Assembly (NCBI RefSeq): GCF_047795645.1
Contig: NZ_CP181045.1
Coordinates: forward strand, 4,030,001 to 4,094,000
Direction: 5' to 3'
DNA: 64,000 bases
Source: Salipaludibacillus sp047795645
GTDB taxonomy: Bacteria; Bacillota; Bacilli; Bacillales; Salisediminibacteriaceae
Shown: positions 39,099-48,716 of the stretch, in pieces
Layout of the letters: each line of letters begins with the position of its first letter
Numbering within the stretch: position 1 is the stretch's first letter
Position numbers and translations under genes: made by a program
The notes under the pieces: model-generated
What the model was told of the DNA's origin: nothing
Databases searched by the model: none
Seen by the model: the letters and a program-made list of their open reading frames with translations, nothing else

Positions 39099-40433
39099 CT
39101 AGAGAAATGGCTTGAAATCATGGCTATGGCCAGTTGCCTTCGCAAGAGAAACAAAATGTTCATTAAGGAAGTTTCGATCTAAAGACAGGAGCGTTTCTTG
39201 ACTAACCCCTTCAATTATATACTCGGACAATTCCCAAATGATCTCTTTAATTCTTGTTGAATTACTCGTAGCTATTGATGTTAAAGCTTTAATAACAGCT
39301 AATAAAACAGAAATGTTGCTGAAGCTACTATTAATTATCTGATAAAAACTTCTAAATAAGTAATAGTGGTAATCAGGACTATCCCAAATAACTCGCAAAT
39401 TTCGATTTTTATCATTATGATAAGATTGAGGCAAGTATTTCCCTCCTAGTCTACTTAATATTCTCCCTAAATTATCGATACAATTAATCGCTGTGTACGG
39501 GTCATTTACTCCAGTTGATAAAGAGCGAAGAGCAATTTCGACTAATTTAGTCAAGTCAAACTCAATATCTTCTACTGGAGCTTTGTTTTTACCGATAGAT
39601 ACATAATGTTTATAATCTCGTTTAGAGTGAGGGTTATTAAATTTCCAGATAGAAAGAAGCGCGGTATCTGGACTAACGTAATCACCTATTTCTCTTTCAA
39701 TGCGTATAATAGAGTCATCTTTTGTAGCTTGTTTAATAAGACCTTGTATGTCTATATATTTAATGTAGCCGGTTTTAGGTGAATAAATAACGTGAGACGG
39801 ACTATTTTTGATCTCTTCTGATTCCCAGTCTTCCCAGGGAGCATCCTCATGCACATCATTTTCATTTTTAAGTTGCTGTTCTATTTTTTGGATTGCGCCT
39901 AAACTGATATTGTGAATGAGGTTACTTACTTGAATCCAACTTAATGTGTGATGAATAAAAAATACAAATACGATAACACAAATAATTGCTAAAAATACAG
40001 CCAAGGATGGTACAAAGAATTCTGTAAATGGACCGGACTCCCTTAAGAGCAACAATAATAATATTGAATAGATAAATCCACCGACAAATACTCCCAAAAC
40101 TCTTTGAGTACTAGGATTGGTAATGAAGTTTTGTAACGTTCTTGGGGAAAATTCGGATAGAAATGTTGTTAAAACAACAAGAGTCATAGAAAAAGTAATC
40201 GTTGTCATCGTAAGTAAAGAAGCAGAGATTGAGCTTAAAATTGTACGTGATAAATCAATATCTACAAAAAGAACTGCAGGAATCATCTCATAGATTTGAG
40301 GATGACTCATGATATAGGCATCTATTTTAAGGCTGAGTAATGATAAAATGACTGCAATAAAAGCATAAAAAAGCGGAATGGTCCAAAAACTAGAACGAAT
40401 TCGCGAAAGGAAAGTTGCGTTAGACATAGTCAT
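39099..40433 (-). CDS. DUF2254 membrane protein
   Basis: A 444-residue protein with four helices in the N-terminal half (about residues 15-165, including SISASLLTMTTITFSMTLVVL, typical of DUF2254) and a large cytoplasmic domain containing IYSPKTGYIKYIDIQGL and LRSLSTGVNDPYTAINCID. The NDPYTA segment is a family signature. GAGG lies five bases before the ATG at 40433; an in-frame ATG 33 bases upstream has no site. The function of the family is unknown. Confidence 0.88.
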   Translation of the reverse strand: MTMSNATFLSRIRSSFWTIPLFYAFIAVILSLLSLKIDAYIMSHPQIYEMIPAVLFVDIDLSRTILSSISASLLTMTTITFSMTLVVLTTFLSEFSPRTLQNFITNPSTQRVLGVFVGGFIYSILLLLLLRESGPFTEFFVPSLAVFLAIICVIVFVFFIHHTLSWIQVSNLIHNISLGAIQKIEQQLKNENDVHEDAPWEDWESEEIKNSPSHVIYSPKTGYIKYIDIQGLIKQATKDDSIIRIEREIGDYVSPDTALLSIWKFNNPHSKRDYKHYVSIGKNKAPVEDIEFDLTKLVEIALRSLSTGVNDPYTAINCIDNLGRILSRLGGKYLPQSYHNDKNRNLRVIWDSPDYHYYLFRSFYQIINSSFSNISVLLAVIKALTSIATSNSTRIKEIIWELSEYIIEGVSQETLLSLDRNFLNEHFVSLAKATGHSHDFKPFL

Positions 40434-40608
40434 GATAACCTCGCTAACATAAGTAGAGATTTTCAATAGTATTTGCGTATATTATGAATTTATTCAGCAA
40501 GGATCTCTCTAGGTTCAACATTCTTTTTCAAATAAACAGCCTGCGTATCAAATCATGCTATAATTTAGAAACAGCAACTACTGATCCTCTAAACAAGGAG
40601 TTTTGTTT

Positions 40609-41262
40609 ATGGCTAAAAAACAAGAGTTTAAAATAGAAAAACCTCGTGTCAAATCGGGGTTACCAAGTATAGAACTTTCTGAAGTGTTTAACGATGAAGA
40701 TGAGTACGCATCAGGTGAAGTGATTGATCAATATATTGAATCGCAATCAGCAGATAAGGTTCGCTTTGACCAAGTCATTTTTACGCAAGTATCTTTTGAA
40801 AATGTGAACTTTCACAATATTGAGCTTACCGATGTGATTTTTGATAAATGTAACCTATCTAATGCGGATTTCAGTGATGCAATTATTCACCGAGTTGAAG
40901 TGAATAAATCAAAGCTAACGGGAGCAAACCTTTCAGGTTCTACGCTAAGAAATGTAAGATTTAGTGACTGTGTGGCCAACTATAGTGCATTTGGTTTCTC
41001 GGATTTCAAGCAAGTGCAATTTAGTGATACTTCACTTATTCAAACGGACTTAAACGAATCGACATTTAAAAACGTCGTTTTTAAGAATTGTCCGATTGAT
41101 GGAGGGAACTTTGCTGAAACGAGTTTAAATGGAATTGACCTAAGTAGTTGTACGTTTGACAGCCTAGTTGTTTCCTTGGATAAACTAACGGGGTGCACTG
41201 TGACTCCAGAACAAGCGGTAGGATTATCAAAAATATTAGGATTGATTGTGAAGGACGATTGA
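40609..41262 (+). CDS. Pentapeptide-repeat protein
   Basis: A 217-residue protein. From about residue 45 it consists of pentapeptide repeats of the A(D/N)LSx/F-x-x-x type (VNFHNIELTDVIFDKCNLSNADFSD, LTGANLSGSTLRNVRF), which fold into a right-handed quadrilateral beta-helix. Some such proteins mimic DNA and protect gyrase; others have unknown roles. AAGGAG lies nine bases before the ATG. It is monocistronic as far as can be seen. Confidence 0.85.
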   Translation: MAKKQEFKIEKPRVKSGLPSIELSEVFNDEDEYASGEVIDQYIESQSADKVRFDQVIFTQVSFENVNFHNIELTDVIFDKCNLSNADFSDAIIHRVEVNKSKLTGANLSGSTLRNVRFSDCVANYSAFGFSDFKQVQFSDTSLIQTDLNESTFKNVVFKNCPIDGGNFAETSLNGIDLSSCTFDSLVVSLDKLTGCTVTPEQAVGLSKILGLIVKDD

Positions 41263-41863
41263 TTGTATTTTAATGCTATGTGAAGAGGGTTCCTTTAATG
41301 GAATCAAGGCCATCGAGAAAAGTATATTTTAAAAAATACATAAATGCTATTTATGAAAGTCAGGCGCCTTCATATGGCCCATGACTGGTTTGTCTATGGA
41401 TCGCTTGTATTAAGTTTCGGGTTCTTTGTCGTGTTTAGTTAGATTAAAGCATTTTCACTAGTTGTTTTATTAGTTGGGCTAGCATAACTGGATTACCATT
41501 CAGTTTCGTGCTTGTATTTTTTAGCCCTTACTTTCGTTTAGACTAATAAAAAGCTCCCCATACACTTCATATAACGGGTTTACTTGTGAGGTGCAAAATG
41601 GTAAATCGCAGACCAAATCACAGTATTATTCACATATTTAAGGGCATGGAGATTAGTCTCCATGCCCTTAAATATTTTAGTTGAATATTTAAATAACTCT
41701 CCAGTTACTTTAAATGTAATCATTCACAATGCCAAAAAGATTCAATATAGTTTAATGTCTATCTAATCCTTTTTATATAATTTTCTTCAAAGGGGGATGT
41801 ATAAATATTCCTATTGTAATAGACAATAACGTTGTTAATTATTTTTAAAAGGGTGGTAATGTA
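41263..41863. other. 600-base gene-poor region with a strong hairpin
   Basis: No convincing gene. Short broken frames (for example one coding MAHDWFVYGSLVLSFGFF near 41370-41440) suggest an eroded membrane-protein gene. A perfect 19-bp hairpin at 41634-41675 (arms GGGCATGGAGA/TCTCCATGCCC at the core) ends in T-runs on both sides and is a bidirectional terminator. The last 180 bases should hold the bd-oxidase promoter. Confidence 0.5.
41634..41675. terminator. Bidirectional hairpin terminator
   Basis: A nineteen-bp perfect stem with a four-base loop TTAG is flanked by ATATTT/AAATAT and then TTTT. It isolates the bd-oxidase operon from the region upstream. Confidence 0.8.
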
Positions 41864-43198
41864 ATGGACAATGTAATACTAGCTAGGACTTTGTTTGGTT
41901 CCTCCTTAGGGTTTCATATTATTTTTGCAACCTTAGGAGTTGGTCTTACTTTTATGATACTAATTGCAGAAATACTAAGGTTTATTACGAAAGATAATGA
42001 TTATGGCATCCTAGCCAAGCGTTGGACGAAAGGGGTTGCCATATTACTTGGAGTTGCTATTCCCTCAGGAACAATCGTAGGTGTCATGATGTCCTTAACA
42101 TTTCCTGGTTTTATTGAAGTAGTTGGTCAGGTCATTGCCTTACCTTTTGCCATCGAAATATTTGCTTTCTTTGTTGAAGCACTGTTTTTATCCATTTATA
42201 TTTACGCTGCAAGTCGTCTATCTTCTCTAATGCGGCTTATTAGTGTGTTTTTTGTTGCTCTTGGGGCTACTGCTTCTGCAGTGTTAATAACGAATGTACA
42301 GGCATGGATGAACACACCGACAGGGTTTGATGTCGTGGAAGGCCAAATTACCAATGTAGAACCATGGCAGGCGGTGTTAAATCCAGCATTTGGTTATACG
42401 GCTGTACACGTGGTGAGCAGTGCCTATATGACTACTGCATTTGTAGTCATTTCTGTGGCAGCTTATCGACTGTTACGGGGAAATTTAAATACTCAGGAAA
42501 AGAACTATTATCGAAAGGGATTAATGGTCGCTTTAATCCTCGGTGCAGCAACGTCGATTTGGACAGGCTCTACCGGTCATAGCGCAGCAGTAGGTTTACA
42601 TAATTATGTGCCAATAAAGTTGGCGGCAGCAGAAGGGTTATTTGAGACCCAATCCAATGCTCCATTAGCGATTATGGGTATCCCTGACCCTGAGGCTAAC
42701 GCTGTCGTTGGGGGGATAGAAATTCCGGGGATGCTTAGCTGGTTAGCGACTGGATCCACAGACGGTCTAGTCAAGGGGTTAAATGAATATCCCCGTGAAG
42801 ATTGGCCTCCCCTCTTTGTTCATACGCTCTTTAACGTCATGGTAGGAATTGGCACATTGTTAATCGGTTTGTCTATAGGAGCACTCTTTTGGCGGTTTAT
42901 CTTCAAGAAGAACCCTTACCCTAGATGGCTATTAATGGCCTTATTACCTAGTGGTGCCCTTGCCTTGATTGGAATGGAAACGGGTTGGATTTTTGCCTGT
43001 ATAGGCAGACAGCCTTGGACAGTCATGAATATTCAACGAACGGCAGATGCAGCAACGGCATCAGGAAATCTTGGTTTCATTTTCGTTTTGTTTATTTCTT
43101 TATATCTCTTATTACTTGTGTTAACTGCACTGGTGATGAGGTTCTATTTTGAACGAAACCCACTAGCTAATGAATATCAAGTGACAACATCCGTATAA
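41864..43198 (+). CDS. bd-type quinol oxidase subunit I (YthA type)
   Basis: A 444-residue membrane protein with about nine helices. It begins ARTLFGSSLGFHIIFATLGVG, in which His18 is the expected b595/d heme ligand, and has GVAIPSGTIVGVMMSL, NVQAWMNTPTGF and ETGWIFACIGRQPWTV, all typical of CydA-like subunits. The short quinol loop and sequence style match the cyanide-insensitive/YthA branch better than canonical CydA. With the following gene it reduces oxygen with menaquinol without pumping protons. AAAGGGTGG lies before the ATG. Confidence 0.92.
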   Translation: MDNVILARTLFGSSLGFHIIFATLGVGLTFMILIAEILRFITKDNDYGILAKRWTKGVAILLGVAIPSGTIVGVMMSLTFPGFIEVVGQVIALPFAIEIFAFFVEALFLSIYIYAASRLSSLMRLISVFFVALGATASAVLITNVQAWMNTPTGFDVVEGQITNVEPWQAVLNPAFGYTAVHVVSSAYMTTAFVVISVAAYRLLRGNLNTQEKNYYRKGLMVALILGAATSIWTGSTGHSAAVGLHNYVPIKLAAAEGLFETQSNAPLAIMGIPDPEANAVVGGIEIPGMLSWLATGSTDGLVKGLNEYPREDWPPLFVHTLFNVMVGIGTLLIGLSIGALFWRFIFKKNPYPRWLLMALLPSGALALIGMETGWIFACIGRQPWTVMNIQRTADAATASGNLGFIFVLFISLYLLLLVLTALVMRFYFERNPLANEYQVTTSV

Positions 43199-43211
43199 AG
43201 GGGGGATTTCA

Positions 43212-44240
43212 TTGCATGAAGCATATGTAGCTATTTCGATTATTTGGTTGTTCTTATTTTTATATGCCATTGGAGGGGCTATCGACTTTGGCGCCGGATT
43301 TTGGGCGATGTATTATTACGAACGGAAAGAAACCACTGCCGCTAACTTTGCAAACTTATATTTATCCCCGTCGTGGGAAGTGACGAATGTCTTTTTAGTC
43401 TTGTTTGTGGTGGCGTTATCCGGTTTTTTCCCTGGAGCAGCATTTTCCCTTGGATCGTTAATGATTGTTCCCGTTAGCTTAGTATTATTGCTCTTGACGA
43501 TTCGCAGTGCCTTTATGGTCTATTCCTTTACCGTTCAGAAGTATATTAAATTGTTGCGTTATACTTCTGGTATTACTGGGCTGTTAATTCCTGCTTTGAT
43601 GGTTACGATTTTACCAATTATTATCGGGGGATTTATTGAAGTAGTTGGCGATCGTAATTACATATTATTTAACAAGGTACTAACAAGTCCTACGGTGTAC
43701 GCTCATATTGGTTTTGGTCTTGCGAGCCAGCTCTTCCTCTCCTCCTTGTTTTTAAGTGATTATGCAAGGGAAGCGAATTCCAATGAAACCTATGAGGAAT
43801 TCAGAAAAAATGCGATTATTCTTGGTCCAATCATGTTAATTCTTGCCGTTGCAGCCACGTTAACACTAATACCGGAAGCGATGTGGATGGTGGAAAATAT
43901 GGTGATGCGATGGGAGTTATTTGCCTTTAGTGTATTTGCCTTCTCTGTTGGTTATAGTGCCTTATGGTGGCCGTCCAAAAAAGTCCGTATCGGTCAGCCG
44001 CGGGTAGCCGTCATTCTCATTGTGTTACAGTTTGCATTAGCAAGCTTTGCCTATGGATGGGCCCATATGCCTTACATTGTATATCCAGAGTTGACCATCT
44101 TTGACGGATTAACTAATTTGGCTATGTACCAATCGCTGCTCTGGGGATACATCGTTATGATGGCCATTCTCATTCCTTTATTCATCTGGTTCTGGCGATT
44201 ATTCCTTAAGGACAAGCGATATCTTACCAGCGAAAAATAA
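43212..44240 (+). CDS. bd-type quinol oxidase subunit II (YthB type)
   Basis: A 342-residue membrane protein with eight helices. IGGAIDFGAGFWAMYYYERK near residues 21-40, LYLSPSWEVTNVFLVLFVVAL near 49 and AHIGFGLASQLFLSSLF near 167 place it with CydB/YthB subunits. The start is TTG at 43212, with a GGGGGG ribosome site about six bases upstream; the nearby ATG is out of frame. It lies 13 bases after subunit I, in the same operon. No CydX-like small subunit frame was seen downstream. Confidence 0.9.
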   Translation: MHEAYVAISIIWLFLFLYAIGGAIDFGAGFWAMYYYERKETTAANFANLYLSPSWEVTNVFLVLFVVALSGFFPGAAFSLGSLMIVPVSLVLLLLTIRSAFMVYSFTVQKYIKLLRYTSGITGLLIPALMVTILPIIIGGFIEVVGDRNYILFNKVLTSPTVYAHIGFGLASQLFLSSLFLSDYAREANSNETYEEFRKNAIILGPIMLILAVAATLTLIPEAMWMVENMVMRWELFAFSVFAFSVGYSALWWPSKKVRIGQPRVAVILIVLQFALASFAYGWAHMPYIVYPELTIFDGLTNLAMYQSLLWGYIVMMAILIPLFIWFWRLFLKDKRYLTSEK

Positions 44241-44400
44241 TATCATAGGAAGAGCATAAAGTGCTCCAATTCCGATTACCTATTGCCCGCGTCCTGTGGG
44301 CAATGGGGTCATGTCATTCCATGCCATGTGAACAGAGATGTGAACTTCTATGTGATCTCTCTTTTAAAAAGCTTAAATCACTAGATATAACATGAAAAAT

Positions 44401-44438
44401 ACGCATGAGATTTTTTATGTGAAATCTCATGCGTTTTC
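44401..44438 (+). terminator. Terminator of the bd-oxidase operon
   Basis: The stem ACGCATGAGATTT/AAATCTCATGCGT is followed by TTTTC. Another hairpin (ATTGCCCGCG/GTGGGCAAT) lies upstream near 44282-44305. Confidence 0.8.
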
Positions 44439-44507
44439 AATTGTAAGTGGCTTGTTTTTAGCTCTGAAGTAAACCTGTTGCAATTCATAGAGAGCGAGCT
44501 TCTTTGT

Positions 44508-46004
44508 TTAGGAATCAGCTTTTTTGGTTGTGCTTTTTTTTGCTTCCAAAACTTTCTTCAAGTCCTCTTTAAACCTTGTTGCAACGAGAATATATAAGTA
44601 GTCTCCATCTTTGATTTCTGTTTCGCCATATGGAGTAATCAGGTTTTCATCCCTCACAATCGCGCTGATGTTGGCTTTTTGGGGAAAAGAAATTTCATGT
44701 AACTTCTTTCCGACAATTGCTGAATGTTCATTTGTTTTAAATTGAACCATTTCAGCGTTGGCTTTCCCCATAGAAATCAGCTCCATAGAATGGTGGGGGG
44801 TATCCTTGATCGGACCAGTCAAATGTAATTTTTCAGCAAGGAAAGTAATTGTTGATCCTTGAATCAGTGTCGACGTTAAGACTATGAAGAAGACAACATT
44901 AAAGAATAGTTGTGCATTATCAAGTCCAGCTACAATCGGAAAGGTTGCAAGGACGATTGGGACGGCTCCACGCAAGCCTGCCCAGGACAGAAATACTTTT
45001 TCTTTAATAGAGTATTTCATTCCAAGGGTTGAGAGAAATACGGCGACAGGACGAGCAACAAGGATTAAAATGAACGATAAAAGCAATCCTCTTATAATGA
45101 CTTCAAAGGTGAAAACTTGAGTAGGAAAAACGAGTAAACCTAAGATAATAAACATGACTATCTGTGACATCCAAGCAAATCCTTCATTAAATTGAAAGAT
45201 GGAATACCGGAAAGTGAGCTCAGAATTACCGACGACAAGGGCTGCTACATAAACTGCTAGAAATCCGCTCGCCTCTAAAAAGGAAGCGACACTAAAGGTT
45301 AATAGTGCAAATGCAACAGAAAATAACGGGTAAAGTCCACTCGAATCCAAATGGATGCGGTTGATCGACTCAGAAGCAAGCTTTCCTAACAGTAAACCGA
45401 TCAACAAACCGACGCCCATCTGCCAGAAAAAAGCAGGGATGAGTGTCCAAATATTCGTTTCTGGATAAAGGATGAGTTCTATGAATGAGAGAGTTAAAAA
45501 GACAGCCATCGGATCGTTTGCTCCCGATTCAGCTTCTAAAATGGCTCCCATTCTTGCTTTGATGTTTCGTTCCTTCAAGGTAGCAAAAACTGCGGCTGCA
45601 TCAGTCGAGCCAACAATTGCTCCAAACAAAAGAGCCTCGAGAATGGTCACATCAAAAATAAAATATGCTGCTCCTGCGACAATGGTAGAAGTAAGCAAAA
45701 CACCAAAGGTTGCTAGAGAAATAGAAGGCACCGCCACCGATCGAACAGTTGACCATTTTGTTTGAAGCCCACCTTCAAAGAGGATAATGATCAAGGCAAA
45801 TATTCCGATTGTTTGTGCCATTTGCGGATTGTTGAAGTCAATAAATCCAAATCCATCACTTCCAATGAGCATTCCTACCAGAATAAAAAGAACGAGTGCT
45901 GGGACGCCTAATCGATTGGAGAATTTTGCAGCTAACACACCTGCTATGAGGATGAAGGCACCGAGAGATACCAATGTATTCGTTTCAAAAGATTCTATAA
46001 ACAT
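44508..46004 (-). CDS. CPA1 cation/proton antiporter with RCK_C domain (CvrA/NhaP2 type)
   Basis: A 498-residue antiporter. About 12 helices span residues 8-395, with the CPA transport motif AIVGSTDAAAVFATLKERN near 128-146 and an ESGAND acidic pair near 158-163. LSWAGLRGAVPIVLATFPI lies near 345, and a cytoplasmic RCK_C/TrkA_C domain with ISFPQKANISAIVRDENLITP fills the last 100 residues. That domain usually gives ligand or potassium regulation and points to potassium/proton exchange. GAGGGGGG lies before the ATG. It is useful for pH and potassium control in an alkaliphile. Confidence 0.9.
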   Translation of the reverse strand: MFIESFETNTLVSLGAFILIAGVLAAKFSNRLGVPALVLFILVGMLIGSDGFGFIDFNNPQMAQTIGIFALIIILFEGGLQTKWSTVRSVAVPSISLATFGVLLTSTIVAGAAYFIFDVTILEALLFGAIVGSTDAAAVFATLKERNIKARMGAILEAESGANDPMAVFLTLSFIELILYPETNIWTLIPAFFWQMGVGLLIGLLLGKLASESINRIHLDSSGLYPLFSVAFALLTFSVASFLEASGFLAVYVAALVVGNSELTFRYSIFQFNEGFAWMSQIVMFIILGLLVFPTQVFTFEVIIRGLLLSFILILVARPVAVFLSTLGMKYSIKEKVFLSWAGLRGAVPIVLATFPIVAGLDNAQLFFNVVFFIVLTSTLIQGSTITFLAEKLHLTGPIKDTPHHSMELISMGKANAEMVQFKTNEHSAIVGKKLHEISFPQKANISAIVRDENLITPYGETEIKDGDYLYILVATRFKEDLKKVLEAKKSTTKKADS

Positions 46005-46023
46005 GCATTTCCCCCCTCAAAGT

Positions 46024-46566
46024 TTAAAGATTTACGTCTAGGCGTTGTCGTTGATTGTGATCTATACCAATATATTTTAATGTTTCTGCAGGACTTGTAT
46101 GGTGTAATCGTTTTTGAATGAGTGAAATAGCAATCCCCTTTAAATAAGCATGGTATCCAAATGTTTTTCTTAACGTATGAGTTCCAATTTGTTCATATAC
46201 CCCTGCTTTTCTAGCTGCATCATGAATCATTCGGTAGGCTTGCTGACGAGTGATAGGGTTTAGCCCTTTTTTTGATTTAAATAGGTACTGATCGTAGGTG
46301 TAAGATGTTGATAGAATATGTTCGGAAATTGCTTGTTTGACTTGATCATTCAGGTAAATATCGACATTATTGATATGTAGAAAAGAGAGGGACTGACCTT
46401 GTTCATCTAGGAGATGTTGAAATTTTAATGGGAGAATTTCACTGATGCGTAGCCCGGTGTTAATACCGAGTACAAACAACAAATTATCTCGGCTCGATTT
46501 CATTTTAATGATTGATTTCATCATGCGTAATTTTTCTAAATCTTTAATCGGATGAACATACTCCAT
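46024..46566 (-). CDS. Small tyrosine recombinase (YoeC-like)
   Basis: A 180-residue protein equal to the catalytic domain of phage integrases, with no DNA-binding arm domain. Arg40 in TGLRISE, HTLR (His130, Arg133), HH near 155-156 and the nucleophile Tyr165 in LKYIGID complete the R-H-R-H-Y set. Its length matches YoeC-type proteins, a compact recombinase group of unknown target. AAGGAGG precedes the ATG. It ends 19 bases before the antiporter start on the same strand, and an IS lies on its other side. No attachment sites were recognised. Confidence 0.88.
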   Translation of the reverse strand: MEYVHPIKDLEKLRMMKSIIKMKSSRDNLLFVLGINTGLRISEILPLKFQHLLDEQGQSLSFLHINNVDIYLNDQVKQAISEHILSTSYTYDQYLFKSKKGLNPITRQQAYRMIHDAARKAGVYEQIGTHTLRKTFGYHAYLKGIAISLIQKRLHHTSPAETLKYIGIDHNQRQRLDVNL

Positions 46567-46725
46567 GTCAGACCTCCTTAATTAATAATGTGTCATAACC
46601 TAATTTTATCATAGAATTATGTAACCTAAAAGTGAAAGGTGTCGCGGCTTTTTATGTAAATATAGACCATGAGCAGAATATTAATTAGCTAAAACGTGTA
46701 TTTTTTTTGTTCCTTCAAGGCAGAG

Positions 46726-46839
46726 CGCTCACCTAAAGGGGGTGAAAAGTACATGATAGTGCCATTTAGCCGACTTTCGTCTTGTGAAGAGAACGCAGAG
46801 AGAATTTTCGTGACAATGCGAGCGCTCATCTAAAGGGAA
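46726..46839. repeat. Direct repeat GCGCTCAyCTAAAGGG
   Basis: The 16-mer GCGCTCA(C/T)CTAAAGGG occurs at 46726-46741 and 46824-46839, each with a GAGCGCTC-like palindrome. The interval also contains a 46-codon minus-strand frame (46689-46829) without a ribosome site. It lies between the recombinase gene and the IS left end. Confidence 0.5.
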
Positions 46840-46892
46840 CGCACTGAAGTTCAATAATGTGTCGATTACTTCATATGATTTTCACATTTATT

Positions 46893-48623
46893 TGAGTCAA
46901 TTTCATAATGCATTTTCTGAATAAAGTCAGAAGCGCAGAATATCAAAAGTACTCTTTTAAAAAATCGTCACTTTAAAAGCTAGTGTTGATAGTTGAAAAC
47001 TTGCTCGCTTGCCGCAGGCAATGCTTCAGCTAATCGGGGGAAACCGCCCCGATGGATCTTCAGCTATTGCTTTTCCTGCAGGCGTCTCACAGATTTTCAA
47101 CATCAACGATCAAAAATTTTGTATACCTTTAAGCAGCTTTCTGTCCTTGGCTTCTCTTTGTTTTCAGTCGTAATCCTGCGAGTTTCATGGCATTGTAAAC
47201 AAGTGTAGTAAAGTCAAAATGAACTTTCGCTCTTTCTCCTGTTCGGTATCGTATATTGTTTAGTTGAAATTGTTCTTTTAGATACGCAATCACTCGTTCA
47301 GAGGAACTTCGTTCTTTATAGATCGTCTTCCATGATTCAGTACCTCTTGCTGGAGCACTATATTTCCGCAAGTCTGTATCCATTTTTATCTTAAAGACCT
47401 TTTGACATAGCGAGTCATGAGCGAGTGGACACTCTCCACATTCTTTTGGTTGGGTAAATTTTAATGTTTGGTACTTCTTATCAAAGCTGTCATATCGGTA
47501 AGAATGTTCTCTCACACAGGTTGGGGCAAAGTGTTTATCAAAGCCAAGTGGCTCCGGTTCATTCCGCTTATTATAAGCTATAATCGAATAGCCTTTCATC
47601 CGATGAACCTGTTCATAGATAGCTGGATAATCATAGCCAGCATCCATCGTCACGTGTTTCATCTGAAAATGAGGAAAATGCGTTTGAATGCCCTTTAATA
47701 ACGGAATCGCAGCTTTACCATCATTTAAGTTACCGCTAGACATGAGAGATTCGAGAATAAATTGACTCTTTGTTTCAACGGCGATATGACCCTTGAAGCC
47801 ATACCAAAAAACATTTTTACCGTCACTGTTCTTTTTGATGCCCCATTCTGGACCGAGAGGGATCTCATCTTCAAGGTTGTCAAAAGGTATGTCCAATTGA
47901 TCTTCGATTTTCTTTTTATAAACCGGAAGAGAAGCTTCAAATTCTTCTTTTTCTTTGAGCCATGCCGATTGTTCTTCCTTGTTTTTACGGCCGCGTTTTT
48001 TCGGCTCGGGTTTCGGTGTATCATCTTTCTTTTCTTTGGAAGGGGCTTTATCTTTCGCTTCGATATGTGTCGCATCAATGGCCACATTGAAGTCCGAAAT
48101 ATACCCATCATCTATAGCTTCATGGACGAGTTGATGGTTGATATCTTTCAGTACAGAAGAAGCTTTAATCTCACTTACCATGCGGGAGTAAGAAGCTTCC
48201 GAAGGAATTGCGTCTGCCACACCAAATCCGCAATCTCTTTTAAACTGAATGTCATCTTTCAGGCGTTTAACTAAGAGTTTTACTTCACTAATTCTTTCCA
48301 CATAACGAATGATCAACGATTGGATCATCGCTGGATAATTCAGCTTTACAGGGCGACCCAAACGTGATTTTTTGAGCACCATGAGTACAATAGGACCGGT
48401 GGTCAGTGTTGAAAATAACTCATCGTAACGTTGGGTAGGTTCTAAATCGTATAAAACATCTATACTTAGTAGGCTCTCTTGTCGTAAAATGGACATAGGA
48501 GTCTTCCCTCCAGTCAAATTAGTTTGTTCGCTACTTACTAAATTCGACAGTTGGGGAGGTACTCCTTTTTTTGTTTCTTAAATCTCTTGGGCCACAAGGG
48601 CTCTGAATTATGAAATTGACTCA
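46893..48623. mobile_element. IS1182-like insertion sequence
   Basis: A 17-bp perfect terminal inverted repeat TGAGTCAATTTCATAAT is found at 46893 and, inverted, at 48607-48623. They enclose 1.73 kb with one transposase gene on the minus strand. The left non-coding part (46893-47128) holds two hairpins, one with arms GTTGATAGTTGAAAA and TTTTCAACATCAAC and a GC-rich inner stem. No clear target duplication is seen at the ends. The element looks intact. Confidence 0.85.
47129..48496 (-). CDS. IS1182-family DDE transposase
   Basis: A 455-residue transposase with KSRLGRPVKLNYPAMIQSL near the N-terminus, catalytic aspartates in AIDATHIEAKDK and MDAGYDYP, and the glutamate in ERVIAYLKEQFQLNN, as in IS1182-type DDE enzymes. 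A charged Lys-rich insert lies around residues 175-210. The ATG at 48496 is preferred because GGAGGG lies nine bases upstream. The frame is uninterrupted, so the enzyme may be active. Confidence 0.92.
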   Translation of the reverse strand: MSILRQESLLSIDVLYDLEPTQRYDELFSTLTTGPIVLMVLKKSRLGRPVKLNYPAMIQSLIIRYVERISEVKLLVKRLKDDIQFKRDCGFGVADAIPSEASYSRMVSEIKASSVLKDINHQLVHEAIDDGYISDFNVAIDATHIEAKDKAPSKEKKDDTPKPEPKKRGRKNKEEQSAWLKEKEEFEASLPVYKKKIEDQLDIPFDNLEDEIPLGPEWGIKKNSDGKNVFWYGFKGHIAVETKSQFILESLMSSGNLNDGKAAIPLLKGIQTHFPHFQMKHVTMDAGYDYPAIYEQVHRMKGYSIIAYNKRNEPEPLGFDKHFAPTCVREHSYRYDSFDKKYQTLKFTQPKECGECPLAHDSLCQKVFKIKMDTDLRKYSAPARGTESWKTIYKERSSSERVIAYLKEQFQLNNIRYRTGERAKVHFDFTTLVYNAMKLAGLRLKTKRSQGQKAA

Positions 48624-48716
48624 TTTGTTATCGTTTAATAAGTTTAATTTATTGTCAAAACTGAGGAGGATAACCTATGATAGAATGTGAATGAGTTTGT
48701 CTTGGGGAGGTTCAGT

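Noticed and set aside
46689..46829. 46-codon minus-strand frame between recombinase and IS
   Set aside because: No ribosome site upstream of its ATG, and it spans the direct-repeat motif. Kept only as part of the repeat note.
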